DNA of 64,000 bases from Apodemus sylvaticus (Eukaryota; Chordata; Mammalia; Rodentia; Muridae): contig NC_067480.1 in the NCBI RefSeq assembly GCF_947179515.1, positions 15,953,877-16,017,876 of the forward strand, given 5' to 3'. Made by a program: the position numbers and the translations under genes. The notes beneath the pieces are model-generated. The model did no database searches. It was not told the DNA's origin and was given only the letters and a program-made list of their open reading frames with translations. Position 1 is the stretch's first letter. Every line of letters starts with the position of its first letter. Below are positions 45,181 through 56,351 of the stretch, piece after piece.

Positions 45181-45989
45181 TGGGGTTTCTCTAAGTATAT
45201 GATTGTGTTGTGAGTGTTTCCACATCTATATGTGTTTCTTGTGCTTTCTCTTTGGCTCTTTTTTCTTCTGTTTATTTGGATTGCATAGGAAACACCATGT
45301 CAATAATTGCTGCACATAAATGGAAGGAAGGTGTTCAGTTCAAAGGCCTTTTCACAGTCCCTTGTTTTAATTTTTATCAACTGATGTATTTAACTCCCTA
45401 GGACTCCATGAAAGTATCCTTAAATGAGAGTGTAGTTATGGGTTACAATGTTGTGTGCTGTGCTCAGTAATACCTTATCATGCAAACTTTGCACACATAT
45501 AATCTCTGCGTTGCTGTCAGAAGCTTTCAATTCTGATACCCCTGCAATGATAGGATATCATCTGCTGCTCTGGACAAGATTAGAATAATTTTCTTGCCTT
45601 CAGTTTTGATAAAGTTTGAATTGCCAACAGATATCCTGATCAGCTGTGTCTTGGAGCCCTACTTTCTTTTAACACTAGCTTGTCTCTATGGAGAAAACCC
45701 CACTCCAAGGCCTGTGGCTCCCCTGCTTAGACGCTGTTTAGATAAACACTGGAGGGGTGATAATAATACAGAGCCCCCAAAAGCAAATGCAAAACAGAGG
45801 AAGCCAATAGTATTCCACTAACAATGTGAAACTACTATCAAAATATCTACATTTCCATATGAAAACATTTTCATAAAATAGAAACTCTTAGTGCTTTCTT
45901 TTCTTTTCTTTTTTTTTCTTTCTTTTTTTTTTTTTAGTGCTTTCTTATTACACAAACCTACTCTATGTCAAGAATCAAACTGTGCGGGG
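45181..45989. other. Unassigned sequence with T-rich tract
   Basis: Begins after TTG/TTTG runs (45080-45177) at the L1 end. Contains a CTTT-rich tract (45896-45938). No gene recognised in the 45210-45401 or 45594-45821 frames. Confidence 0.45.
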
Positions 45990-46335
45990 CTAACCAGATG
46001 GCTTCAGGGGTTTCAATGAGAATGGGCTCTGCAGACCCATATATTTGAACACTTGGTTTTTGGAACTGTTTGGGAAGGATTAAGAGGCATGGATTTTATG
46101 AAGGACATGTGTTACTGGAGGTGGGCTTTGATGTTTCAAAAAATCCATACACTTCACAATGTCTCTCTTTCTGTCTTGTGTTTATGGATCAAACTGTTCC
46201 GACACAACACTTGTCTGTCTTTCCTTCACAATAATGGCCATGGACTCTAACCCTGTGAAAGTGTATGCTCCCAAAAGAATCTTTCTATGTTGTCTTGGTT
46301 GTGGTATCTTATGGCATTAGAAGACACTAAGACAA
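45990..46335 (+). mobile_element. Rodent LTR-like repeat, unassigned subfamily
   Basis: CAGATGGCTTCAGGGGTTTC, AACTGTTTGGGAAGGATTAA, GAGGTGGGCTTTGATGTTTC, CATGGACTCTAACCCTGTGA, and an end TTAGAAGACACTAAGACA similar to the MaLR/ERVL LTR end. Solo and diverged. Confidence 0.6.
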
Positions 46336-46470
46336 TGCTCTTCCAGAAGGCTAGAGTTGGTTCCTAACACCCATGATAGGAGGATGATAATGGTTTGGAA
46401 ATCCAACTCCAGAGGGTTCAGCACCCTATCTGGACTCCACTGGCCTGCCATTCAAATGCACAAAATCACA

Positions 46471-46513
<43 letters not shown>

Positions 46514-46545
46514 CATAAAATTAAAGATGAATCTTACAAAAATGT
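46336..46545 (+). mobile_element. B3-type SINE remnant with (CA)n
   Basis: TGCTCTTCCAGAAGGCTAGA, CCTAACACCCATGATAGGAG, AACTCCAGAGGGTTCAGCAC, a (CA)n run (46466-46511), and ACATAAAATTAAAGATGAATC at the end. The tRNA-related head is missing, so it is 5'-truncated. Confidence 0.7.
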
Positions 46546-47485
46546 AATTTTAAGGAGTCTGTTTCTGTATCTGTTGGGGTCATGTCACATTAAGATTAAT
46601 ATATTAAGAGGGGAATATGCAGCTAGAATCTGGAATTTGGTTGGGAATTATCAAGCAAAGCTCACAATGTAAGAGAGCTTTTCAGTTTTGGTTGGTTGAT
46701 TGGGTGGTTGATGTATGTGCTGTATGATTTTAACATGTAGTTACTGTACAAAGTGTGTGTGTGTGTGTGGCGCATTGAGTACATACATGGTGACAGTGTT
46801 TCTTCTATCTTCACCCTACCTGAATATTTCTTATTTCAGGCATAACAACCTTTAGAGAACCAAGCCAAGCGGTGAGCTTGGCTGGCTTTATTTCTCACCC
46901 TGCTTTTTCCAAATAATTTTGCTGAAGCTGTTTTCAAACAAGATTTATTAAAAATTCTTGTTCGTTAAACATTCTTGCTCCTCTTCCTACCTTAAGAGCC
47001 TGTTCTGCACCATTGGTTGGAGAGAATTTACAAGAACTCTAGAGACAACAGTTCTACAATCAGGGAGCTTCTTCCTTTTTATCGATTTTCAGAGCTTCAA
47101 ATTTTAAATAACTGCTCACATCCTCATTCAAAACCTTGAAAATTTCATGATTTCCAAAGGTCACTTAGTTACCGAGGGTACTTTTCTAGTAACATCTGCT
47201 CACAAAATACACATTAATTAAAATAAAATTGCATTCCTGAGATACAGTATGTTCATGTATTAAGAAAACACCAAAAGTCTCTATTTTGTAGAGATGCTTT
47301 CTAAAGAGACAGAAGACCACAAAGTATCTGGAATACTTTCAGTGTAGATCAGACAATAAAACCCTAAATATAGGTGGAGTACTACAGAACTTTACACCAT
47401 TCTGAGAAGCTAATTCAGGACTTTGTGCACACACTTGATCCATTAAGCATTATTTCAGATACTTTAATCTATTTTCTTTTTCTAT
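46546..47485. other. Unassigned sequence, no gene
   Basis: A short TG run (46752-46769). AAATAATTTTGCTGAA occurs at 46911 and again at 47641, a short direct repeat. No coding content. Confidence 0.5.
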
Positions 47486-47654
47486 CTTTTTTTTTAAACT
47501 TTTGAGATTATAGTTTAATAATCACATATCTCTCTTCCCTTTCCTCTTTCAAACCCCTCCAATATACCCCTCCCCATTCTCCTTCAAATTCATGGGTCAT
47601 TTTTTTATGATTATTGCATGTATATAATATATATTCTTCCAAATAATTTTGCTG

Positions 47655-47688
<34 letters not shown>

Positions 47689-48100
47689 TTTTATATACAC
47701 ACATATATTTATATATGTACTCAAATATAACCTTTTGAGTCTGTATAACATTACTTGTATGTATGTTTTCAGGGCTGACAATTTGGTAGTGAACAACCAA
47801 TTTATGTACTCTTCCTTGGGGAAGGCTACCTCTCTCTCAGATTTATCCTGTTGCCTATAGTTCTTTCTGTAGGGTTTATATCTCACGGGCTTTTCACATA
47901 AAACTATCTCAACAATAGGGATAACATGTTGGAAGAGGATGCAGAAAGATTGTAAGACTCAGAGAATCAGGGAGTTTGACATGAGATTACGACTTCTAAT
48001 AACATCCGAAACTACTCCTGTAGAGTCTCACCATGGCCACCCAAAGGTGAGATGATCAAAGATACCAATGAACATGTCAACCTATTTTGTGATGGATGAA
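47486..48100 (-). mobile_element. Family A repeat with 5' inversion
   Basis: 47486-47900 is antisense: T-rich tail, TTTTGAGATTATAGT, TTCAAATTCATGGGTC, GTATAACATTACTTGTATGT, CAGGGCTGACAATTTGGTAG, then TCTCACGGGCTTTT. From about 47925 the plus strand instead reads sense family A: GGAAGAGGATGCAGAAAGAT, TGTAAGACTCAGAGAATCAG, GTAGAGTCTCACCATGGCC. The same phrases in the same sense orientation occur at 34840-34920. The segment order fits one insertion with an inverted 5' part. A (CA)n run lies at 47657-47686. Confidence 0.7.
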
Positions 48101-48142
48101 GACATCATGCTGAAATTGGAACTTTAGGGTTCATTAGAAAGT

Positions 48143-48330
48143 CAGTTGTGTTGGATGGTGTTTTGCTAGGGCAAACGCATGAAGGAATGCTTTGTTAAAG
48201 TTGACACAGGTGTGAAAGGCTAAGGCAGACTTGTGAAGGAACATTTTGCTGGAGCTCACACAGGAGATAGGATGTGCTGCCCAAGCAAGCCTGTGAAAGG
48301 ACACATGATGAAGGATGTTTTGCTAGCATC
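48143..48330 (+). repeat. Interspersed repeat (family B), copy 2
   Basis: GTCAGTTGTGTTGGATGGTG, GGGCAAACGCATGAAGGAAT, GGACACATGATGAAGGATGT. Matches copy 1 (38488-38705) through its whole length at visibly high similarity, with the same unit order. Confidence 0.75.
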
Positions 48331-48599
48331 AGGCATGTACTGTTCTGCATCACATTGCATAGTTGAACTATATTTGTTGGGACTCCAAAGGAAGAAATGG
48401 ACCTAAAAACAAACAAGCAAACAAACAAACAAAACCCTTCTGGTGGTGTGTGCTAGTTGCTTGTTGGTTCTTCAGACTTGGGATGATTGGTAGAGTCATG
48501 TCAGCAGAGACAGATGTACTCTCTAAGGCAAGACCCGTAGAGGACATGTGATATTTGGAAGTACAGTAGAAGAGGAAGAACAGTAACAAAGGCTGGTTG

Positions 48600-48875
48600 T
48601 GCAGTGTAAAATGGTCAGCCATGAAAACATGTAACATTATATGGACTTAAAAGTTTATATTTAGCAATACATACATACATATATATATATATGCATATAT
48701 ATGCATGCAGTAACACACACACCCACACACACACAAATATACATACACATACCACCTGTATCTATGAATTTGGAGGAGAGTGGGGGTTAGAGGTATGTGG
48801 TAGATTTTGGGAGGAGGAAAGAGAAGGGAAAATGTTATAATAATACTATAATCTCAAAAATTAAAAAAAACTAGT
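48600..48875 (+). mobile_element. Family A repeat, 3' end
   Basis: AAATGGTCAGCCATGAAAAC, TAACATTATATGGACTTAAA, a TATA/CA low-complexity stretch (48665-48745), GGGAGGAGGAAAGAGAAGGG, and CTATAATCTCAAAAATTAAA at the end. 5'-truncated copy. Confidence 0.7.
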
Positions 48876-49584
48876 AAAATAGTCATCAAAGGCAACTGTT
48901 ACATAATAACTAATAACTGATGAACTTTGACTTATTACTAACAGGAATACTCATTTAGCTTTCAATAGTTTAATTGCTTTGCAATAGATTACATCTCAAA
49001 GTCTTTGATTATTCTACAATGAACATGTAAAGTACACCATAAGGCGTGTTAGTTCTGTCCTGGAGAACTCTAGTATAAAGACAATTTTGATAACCTCATT
49101 CCACTTCACAAGGGTTCCTGGTTCATGGATAAATCTTGTCTGATGGATAGGTGGGATTCTGGCTGCTGCTTCCCCATAGAAAATGAATCCCTTTGCTGTT
49201 CAGTGTGGAGAGTAGGATTATATGTAGGTCAGTGTATGAAATTTTGTATAAAATTGGAAGGACAATGGAGAATCTACTGCTAGAGTTTCTAGGTTGTCTT
49301 GAAACAATATTACTGTTAAAAGTCTCAGCACTTACAAGTGACTTTGCAATAAAGCAAGCTGGAAACAAACACTTTATCATTTTTCCCTATGGTTATTTGG
49401 AACCATCCCACAGAGATGTATTCATTTTTAGAAATCACTTCCAGATCTGAAAGCCTTATGGCCTTCTCCTCCAGGTTCTTCAAAAAATCCTTCTTTCCCA
49501 ATATAAAAGCTATAACAAAGCTTTTTATTCTTTCTGTAAGGCACTGTTTAAAAAAGTAATCTGCCACAATAATTCTTTTTGTTG
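48876..49584. other. Unassigned sequence, no gene
   Basis: The two 80-85 codon frames around 49123-49567 have no recognisable family. Confidence 0.45.
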
Positions 49585-50770
49585 TTGTTGCTGTTCATTT
49601 TTTTCATTTTATTTTATTTATTCACTTTGCATCCTGCTCGCTCACCCCCTCTAACCACCCTTCCTGCTTCCTCTTGTTCTCTAAGAGACCTCCTGGGTTA
49701 TCACCCCCCCCACCCTGCTACATCAATTCTTTGCAAGACTAGCCACATCCTCTCCCATTGAGGCAGTCCAGCTAAAAGAATATATCCCACAGATAGGCAA
49801 CAGCTTTTGGGATCACCCCTCTTCCAGTTGTTTCTGACCATCATGAAGACCAAGCTGTACATCTGCTACATCTGTGCAGGGAGTGGGGGTGAGGTCCAGC
49901 CTATGTGTGATCTTTGGTTAGTGGTTCAGTCTCTTGAATGTCCCAAGGGTCCAGGTGAGTTGACTCTGTTGGTCTTCCAGTGGAGTTTCTATCTCCTTCG
50001 GGTCTGTAACCCTTTGCCCAACTCTTCCATAAGAGTCCCCAAGCTCCACCCACTGGCAGTGGGACTCTGTATCAGCTGCTGGGTGGAGGGTCTCAGTGGA
50101 CAGCCAAGCAGACTCCTGTCTGCAAGCAAGCCTAAGAGAGTATAATGGGATGGGTCTCAAGTTGGGTAAGTTATTTGTTCGCCATACCTCAGTCTGCTGC
50201 ATCTCCTGTCTCTGTATTTCTTGTAGACAGAAAATAATTGGGGTAGAAAGGTTTATGGGTGTCACCATTGCTCTGCTGTGGCTCCTGCATGGCTACAGGA
50301 AGTAGATACTTCAGTTTCCATATCTCCAATACTGTGAGTCACAGCTAAGGTGATCTCCATTGATTCTTAGGTGCCTTCCATAACCCAGGTCTCTATCACA
50401 TTCTGCACATGCCCCTCCCCATACTCTATATAGCCTCAGTTGCAGATTTGCAAGCATTCTCATGGTCATTTGGCCATCTGCCCTGTCTCTCCCAAGACCT
50501 AGCTCTGAACCCTTTATTTCCTTCCCCATTCCCTCTTTCACCCAGTTCCCTCCCTTCATCTGCCTCTTATGATTATTTTATTCCCCCTTCTAAGTGAGAT
50601 TCAAATATCCTCACTTGTGCCTTCCTTCTTGTTTAGCTTCTTTGGGTCTGTGAAGTATAGCATGGGCATCCTGTATTTTATGGTGAATATCCACTTGTAA
50701 GTGAATACATACCATGTATGCCCTTTTGATACTGGCTTACCGCATTCAGGATGATATTCTCAAGATCCAT

Positions 50771-51110
50771 TTACTTGCTTGCAAAATTCATGCTGTCTTT
50801 GTTTTTGATGTCCAAATAATATTCCATTGTGAAGATATACCGCATTCCCTTTATCCATTCTTCAGTTGAGGGACATCTTGGTTGTATCCAGTCTCTGGCT
50901 ATTATGAATAAAGCTGCTATGAACACGGTTGAGTAAGTGTCTTTGTGGGATGATGGAGCATTCCTTGGGTATATGCCTAGTAGTGGAATAAATGAGTCTT
51001 GAAGTAGAACTATTCCAAGTTTTCTGAGAAACCACCAAATTGTATAAGTTTGCACTCCCACCAGCAATGGAGTAGTGTTCCCCTTTCTTGCTCAACATCC
51101 TTGCCAGCAT
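50771..51110 (-). pseudogene. LINE-1 ORF2 C-terminal fragment
   Basis: Two overlapping frames together cover decayed ORF2 C-terminal motifs: LLGIYPRNAPSSHKD and TEEWIKGMRYIFTMEYYLDI in 50771-51067, and MLARMLSKKGEHYSIAGG in 50862-51110. The change of frame indicates small indels. No catalytic domain present. Confidence 0.8.
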
Positions 51111-51349
51111 GTGCTTTCACTTGAGTTTTTGATCTTAGTCATTCTGACTGGTACAAAATGGAATCTCAGAGCTGTTTTGCTTTGCATTTCTCTAATGTAT
51201 AAGGACTTTGAACATTTCTTTAAGTGCTTCTTTGCCACTTGAGATTCCTCTGTTGATAATTCTGCTTAACTCTACCCCATTTTAAAATTAGATTATTTGA
51301 GTTGTTGCTATCATACTTCTTGAGTTCTTTATAAATTTTGGTTATTAGG

Positions 51350-51747
51350 TATACTGGCTGGTTGTGTGTGACAACTTGACACAGGCTGGAGTTATCACAG
51401 AGAATGGAGTTTCAGTTGGGGAAGTGTCTCCATGAGATCCAGCTGTGGGGCATTTTCTCAATTAGTGATCAATGTGGGAGGGTCCCTTGTGGGTGGTACC
51501 ATCTCTGGGCTGGTAGTCTTGGGTTCTATAAGAGAACAGATTGAGCAAGCCAGGGGAAGCCAGCCAGTAAGAAACATCCCTCCGTGGCCTCTGCATCAGC
51601 TCCTGCTTCCTGACCTGCTTGAGTTCCAGTCCTGACTTACTTTAGTGATGAACAGCAGTGTGGAAGTGTAAGCTCAATAAACCCTTTCCTCCCCAACTTG
51701 CTTCTGGTCATGATGTTTGTGCAGGAATAGAAACTCTAACTAAGATA
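51350..51747 (+). mobile_element. MT-type MaLR LTR inserted in an L1
   Basis: GGCTGGTTGTGTGTGACAAC start, CACAGGCTGGAGTTATCACA, TGGGCTGGTAGTCTTGGGTT with CTATAAGAGAACAG, GCCTCTGCATCAGCTCCTGC, GTGTAAGCTCAATAAACCC (poly(A) signal near 51676), ending AACTCTAACTAAGATA. Complete at about 398 bp. L1 sequence flanks it on both sides, so it is younger than that L1. A 5-bp TSD is not clean (ttagg/taagc). Confidence 0.9.
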
Positions 51748-52358
51748 TAAGCCATAAGTCAGATGAAGGATTGGTAGTGATCTTTTCCCATTCTTTAGGC
51801 TTCTGTTATCCTATTGACAGTGTTCTTTGCCTTACAGATTTTCAGTTTCATTAGGTCCCATTTATCACTTGTTGATCTTAGAAGCCTGAGCCATTGGTGT
51901 TTTGTTAAGGAAGTTGTCTTCTATATCAAGGAGTCCCCCACTTCCTGTTCTGTTAGATTTAGTATATTCAGTTTTATGTTGAGTTCTTTGATCCACTTGG
52001 ACTTGAGTTTTATGAAGGGTGATATGTATGGATGTATTTACGTTGTTTTACATGCTGGCATTCAATTAGACCATTTGTTAAAGATGTTTTCTTCTTTCCA
52101 TTGTGTGGTTTTTCCTTCTTTGTCAAATTCAAGTGTCCATAGGTGTGTGGGTTTATTTGTAGGTCTTCAATTCAATTCCATTGATCAACTTGTCTGTTCC
52201 TATAAGACTATAATGGCTTTGGTTCCAGGATGTTCCTGTTGTAGTAGGTATTGGGATGGAGGTTAACCTCAATGGCCCTGGTGTGGCATGCCTCTGATGG
52301 ATAGTCTTTACCTGAACAGTTCCAGAGGACGAGATCTGTATGGTTCAGGATCTATAGG

Positions 52359-52635
52359 CATGTATGGTTTACAATCCACTTGTCTGATGAAGGTGGACTG
52401 AGAGGTAGTGGGAGAATGAAAGGCCTCTAGGTGTAGCAGACTATCCAAGGCAGCTGAGGATGTCCTAGAGGACTCAGGGAACAGGGAAGATGGATGGGAA
52501 AAGGGAAGCTAATCTGTATGGTTCTTGAACCACAGTTCTGATAAAGGCAGGTTGAGAGGTGGCAAGAGAATGGAGGTCCTCCAGGAATAGCAGACTGCTC
52601 AGGGGAGCTGAAGATGCCCCAGAGTCACAGTAAAT
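52359..52635. repeat. Imperfect tandem duplication, about 154-bp unit
   Basis: Unit 1 (from 52359) ATGTATGGTTTACAATCCAC ... GACTGAGAGGTAGTGGGAGA ... GTAGCAGACTATCCAAGGCA; unit 2 (from 52513) CTGTATGGTTCTTGAACCAC ... GGTTGAGAGGTGGCAAGAGA ... ATAGCAGACTGCTCAGGGGA. Same order, clear divergence. Origin unknown. Confidence 0.8.
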
Positions 52636-54033
52636 TTCAAAACAGAAAGGGCTTCAATTTGAATATTGAGTAAATTGTTATAATATGTCTAGAACCATGA
52701 CTTAATCTTTTGGCACCATATAAGGATAGCCTTGCCACAAAATCTGCAGGAACTTTGATTTCTAGAACTGTTTCAACCATACTTCTGGTTCACACAATTT
52801 CCAAGTCTAAAATTCATGTTGTGGGTAATATGATCAATAGAAATAAATTTAATTTTTCCTATATCATATATCCTTGGAAGCAGACCTTTGGGTGAAATGA
52901 AGAATTTAATTTAAAATATAGAAAGTTCTTGATTTCTTTGAAATTAGCCATACCATTTTCTACATTCCTGTGTCAATAGGGGAAATTATTGTCTCATTGG
53001 TTCTGTTTTTATTTGATGAATGCTTCACAGAGGCACTCTGTGAACTGATTGGCTGAGAACAAATGTTTGTCATGGTGCTAAGTGTGCCTATAGATAGCCT
53101 AGATTTAGAAGAGAAGGGATGATTGGGAGCAAGAAGAATTTCAAGTGAGTTTGAAAGAGATTTAATATATGGGTGGATAGATTCAGCCATCAGTTAGCTC
53201 AATATATAAATATTATTTATATACTTCCTATGTATTACCACATGGAAAAAAAGTATCAGGAAAAATTTAACCCTCTTACAATTTCATTGTAAATTAAGAA
53301 GCCAGATTTTTAAACGCTATCATAAAGGACTAAACTTTATATGTTATTCTCCAAAGCAGGGCAGATCTAAATGTGGACTTAAACTTGAAGGATCTGTGTG
53401 CTAGCTATGTGTCTGTCCTCCGTAAGTCTTGATTTTTCTCTTTCTAACTGCCATTTGGATGACTATGCATCTCAACTTTCCCCTTGCACTTCTCATGATT
53501 CACAGGATAGGAATTGAGTGAGTGACAAGGGAGGTGTTTAAAGAATGTGATGACACACAGGGAACAAAGTCAGATGATAAAGTTAGTGTTTAACACTGTT
53601 GGAAAGATGAGCAAACCATTGGGGAAATTTCTGCTCTCAGCTTTGCTTCTAGGTAAGGAAGGAATCTATTCTGGGCATGGGTGAGATAATTGTTATGGAA
53701 GATTAGGACATTAGGGCATTGCTTTGTGCACCGTAGCATTCAATAATATTATATGCTTCAGTAAGCCGTAATTGAAAAAAAAATTGTAATAGGAAGCTTA
53801 GCACTTGGCATCTGGAGTTAGGAAATAATATTGAGTTGAAGGATGGATGAATCAAGAAAGAAAGTGGTTCCTTGGAATGGTGATGAATTTAACACTTGTT
53901 GGCTACATCTTCCAACTCTTTGCCCTTGATTCTAGCTTGTTCTACACTTTATTCCGCCTTCATTAACTTAGCCTAAACTTTACTTGGAAGAGGGAATTTG
54001 TAATGTTTGTCATAGTGTAACCAATAAATACCA
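52636..54033. other. Unique sequence, no gene
   Basis: No assignable repeat. The short frames at 52710-52895 and 52960-53190 have no family features. Confidence 0.5.
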
Positions 54034-54250
54034 TATCTTAGTTAGGGTTACTTTTGCTGTGATGAAACACCATGACCAAAAGCAACTTGGGCAAAAAAGG
54101 TTTATTTCTCTCAGAGTTTCATATAGTCATTCATCATCAAAGCTACATGAGCAGGAACTAATACAAGGCAGGAATATGTAGGCAGGTGCTGTGTATGCAG
54201 AGGAGGAGTGTTGGCTTGATTCTTTCTTGGTGGTGGGAGGGGTCAGGTGC
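54034..54250 (-). mobile_element. MT-type MaLR LTR fragment, antisense
   Basis: TATCTTAGTTAGGGTTACTT, TGTGATGAAACACCATGACC, AAAAGCAACTTGGGC, GGTTTATTTCTCTCAG, and a decayed GGCAGGAATATGTAGGCAGG segment. These are the 3' two-thirds of an MT LTR on the minus strand; the rest is lost. Confidence 0.75.
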
Positions 54251-54408
54251 AATAACTTATCTTTCACATTAGCCTCCTCACCATGGGACTTCTAAGCATT
54301 TCACTGATATAGGCCACTGAATTTTGGTTGAGTTTATTTCTCATTGTCAGATGCATGTAGTGTTACCAACAAGGCCAAACTAGTTGTCACATCCTGCTCA
54401 CTTGGTCC

Positions 54409-54690
54409 AATAAACATAATGCCGTCAATACAGTGGACTAATGTGATATGTTAGAGAGACAGATGACCAAGAACTTTTCAAAATATGTTAGGACACAGGG
54501 TTGGAGCTTTAATATATCCTTGAGGTAAAACTATAAAAGTATACTGCTGTTCTTGGCAATTGAAAACAGATTGCTTCTCCTGTTCTTTACAATCAAGTAT
54601 CAAATAGAGAAAGGCATTTGCTAAATTTAGCTGCATACCATGTACCTGTAAGGACATCTTCCCAAATACAGCAGTTGCAATTTGAATCAC
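54409..54690 (-). pseudogene. ERVL-type reverse transcriptase fragment, inactivated
   Basis: A 70-codon minus frame (54690 to 54478) contains LNLANAF (residues 21-27) and LPQGYIKAP (55-63), two conserved RT blocks in the expected order. After a stop at 54478-54480 the same frame continues to a C-I-D-G tetrapeptide at 54432-54421, where the paired catalytic aspartates normally lie. The position before LANAF, normally the first catalytic aspartate, is Asn here. With the stop and these changes it cannot be an active polymerase. Family assignment to ERVL rests on the LPQGY context. Confidence 0.8.
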
Positions 54691-55152
54691 GTCTTGACTG
54701 AGTTTTCAATAATCAGCTGGATTCTCCATAATCCGTCTGTCTTCTGCAATGGACAGATAGGAGAGTTAAAGGAAAATGTCGTGGAAACTACCACCCATGC
54801 AAGACCTTCATGGTGGCACTAAGTTCTGAAATTCATCCAGCAGTACTGTTTTTGATTCAAGAATTCTCCTTACAGAGGCAACTCCAAAGGCTTTCACTTA
54901 GCCTTTCCAAACATAATAGTCCTCACTCTCCCTTTCAGGGAACCAATATGGGAATTCTGCCAACTTCTAAGTACATTTATCCTGACTATACATTCTGAGA
55001 CTGGGGAAATAACTATGGTACAAGTTTCGGGAGTCAGACTTCAGTCAAAACTCCATTAACCACCTGACCTCCATAGGTCCCTACTTTAACTGGAGGGCCA
55101 CAATGTTTTTTGGTCTTCCAGAATCAGTGTCAATTTACTAGTTTTGATTTTA

Positions 55153-55302
55153 GAGATGGGAGTGCTCCTCAGGAGTCCCACAAATATTTCATTGGATCTG
55201 ATGCTCAGATGTGCCGCCTGACCACTTTGGACTTCTGATACCATTAAGCAAACAGGCTCAGAAAGTAATAACAGAGTTAGAAGGGGCTATTGATCTAGAC
55301 TA
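55153..55302. repeat. Duplicated 152-bp segment, copy 1
   Basis: About 93% identical to 56198-56351 by eye, with about ten substitutions and one 2-bp gap. The shared core AAACAGGCTCAGAAAGTAAT continues identical for roughly 38 bp. Sequence similarity ends abruptly at both sides. Confidence 0.93.
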
Positions 55303-56197
55303 TCCAACAGTATCCTGGAAGTCTGATTGTTTCCTTTCATCCAGTGTTCGGTAACCCTTGTAAAAGGCCTTAGGTCCCTCTGAGTAAGAAGTTAAAAAAG
55401 GCTAAGAGTAAAACTCTTAGTTATTTCATCAAGGTCCTTCCTTAGGGAATCTGGTTCCTTCATTCAAGGAGTTCTGGATCTGCAAGCTGGTTCAAGACTG
55501 GACATTCATTTATGGGCTGAGATTCCCCTTTGCCAAAAATTCAATGGAGCCTTTTTTCATTTTTTTTTTGAGAATATTTTTCCTTATACAAATCAAACAA
55601 AAATGCAGTAGGTTTTTTACCTATTTCATGCCTAGAAATTTCATGCCTAGCATGATTGACTAGCCAATATCAAAGGTCCATATAAGTCATGCTACCAAAA
55701 GAAAATCACTTTGCCTGTGATGCCCATTAAGAGTCAGGCCATTAAGGGCATTGCTTTGCCTATGTTGACCATTAGAAAAAATATGATCACATTTCCTTTG
55801 GCCATTCGGTGCTGCCATCTAGACGTTGCTACTTCAAGACCCAGTTAAAGCTATTTAATCCATCCACCTGATCATCAACATCTCTGACCCTATGCCCTGG
55901 CACAAGGAGAAGGGTAACAACAAAGCTCTTCAAATGTGCTTGTTCCTGTCTCATCATTTTGCATCCTATAGGAATAGAGAAGGGCATGTGTTCTGGGCCT
56001 TGGAGGAATGGTGTATGCTTTCAACAAGTATCCAATGTATAGTCTGGTTTCTCCCATAGCCAGTATCCATGGGCCTAGGCACTAAGGGGTGGAAAAGGAA
56101 ATATGTCTACTCACTATCACTCTTAGTAACCCACTAGTAAAATTTTTGTTTTCTGTTCCCATAAACTTAAGACCTTTTGTCCTAAAAGTTTTGGTTT

Positions 56198-56351
56198 GAG
56201 AGATGGGAGTACTCCTGTCAGGAGCCCCACAAATATTTCATTGAATCTGATGCTCAGATAAGCCCCCTGGCCACTTTGGACTTCTGATACCCTTAAACAA
56301 ACAGGCTCAGAAAGTAATAACAGAGTTAGAAGGGGTTATTGATCTAGACTA
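56198..56351. repeat. Duplicated 152-bp segment, copy 2
   Basis: Direct-orientation partner of 55153-55302, about 1.05 kb away, inside the same ERVL remnant. Confidence 0.93.

Larger units (their letters stand above)
49585..52215 (-). mobile_element. Old Lx-like LINE-1 3' end, antisense, split by an MT LTR
   Basis: T-rich tail (49585-49620), then antisense L1 3'UTR (49620-50590: CAAGGGTCCAGGTGAGTTGA-like CCCAAGGGTCCAGGTGAGTT near 49942; AGCTCCACCCACTGGCAGTG at 50041), then the ORF2 C-terminal region (50640-51349: TAATATTCCATTGTGAAGAT, TGGCTATTATGAATAAAGCT). The MT LTR (51350-51747) interrupts it and L1 resumes at 51748 (CATAAGTCAGATGAAGGATT) up to about 52215 (TAGACCATTTG, CCATAGGTGTGTGGGTTTAT). 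No intact frame. Confidence 0.85.

Noticed and set aside
49918..50268. 112-116 codon frames on both strands near 49807-50268
   Set aside because: They lie in the antisense L1 3'UTR (Lx-like), which is non-coding.
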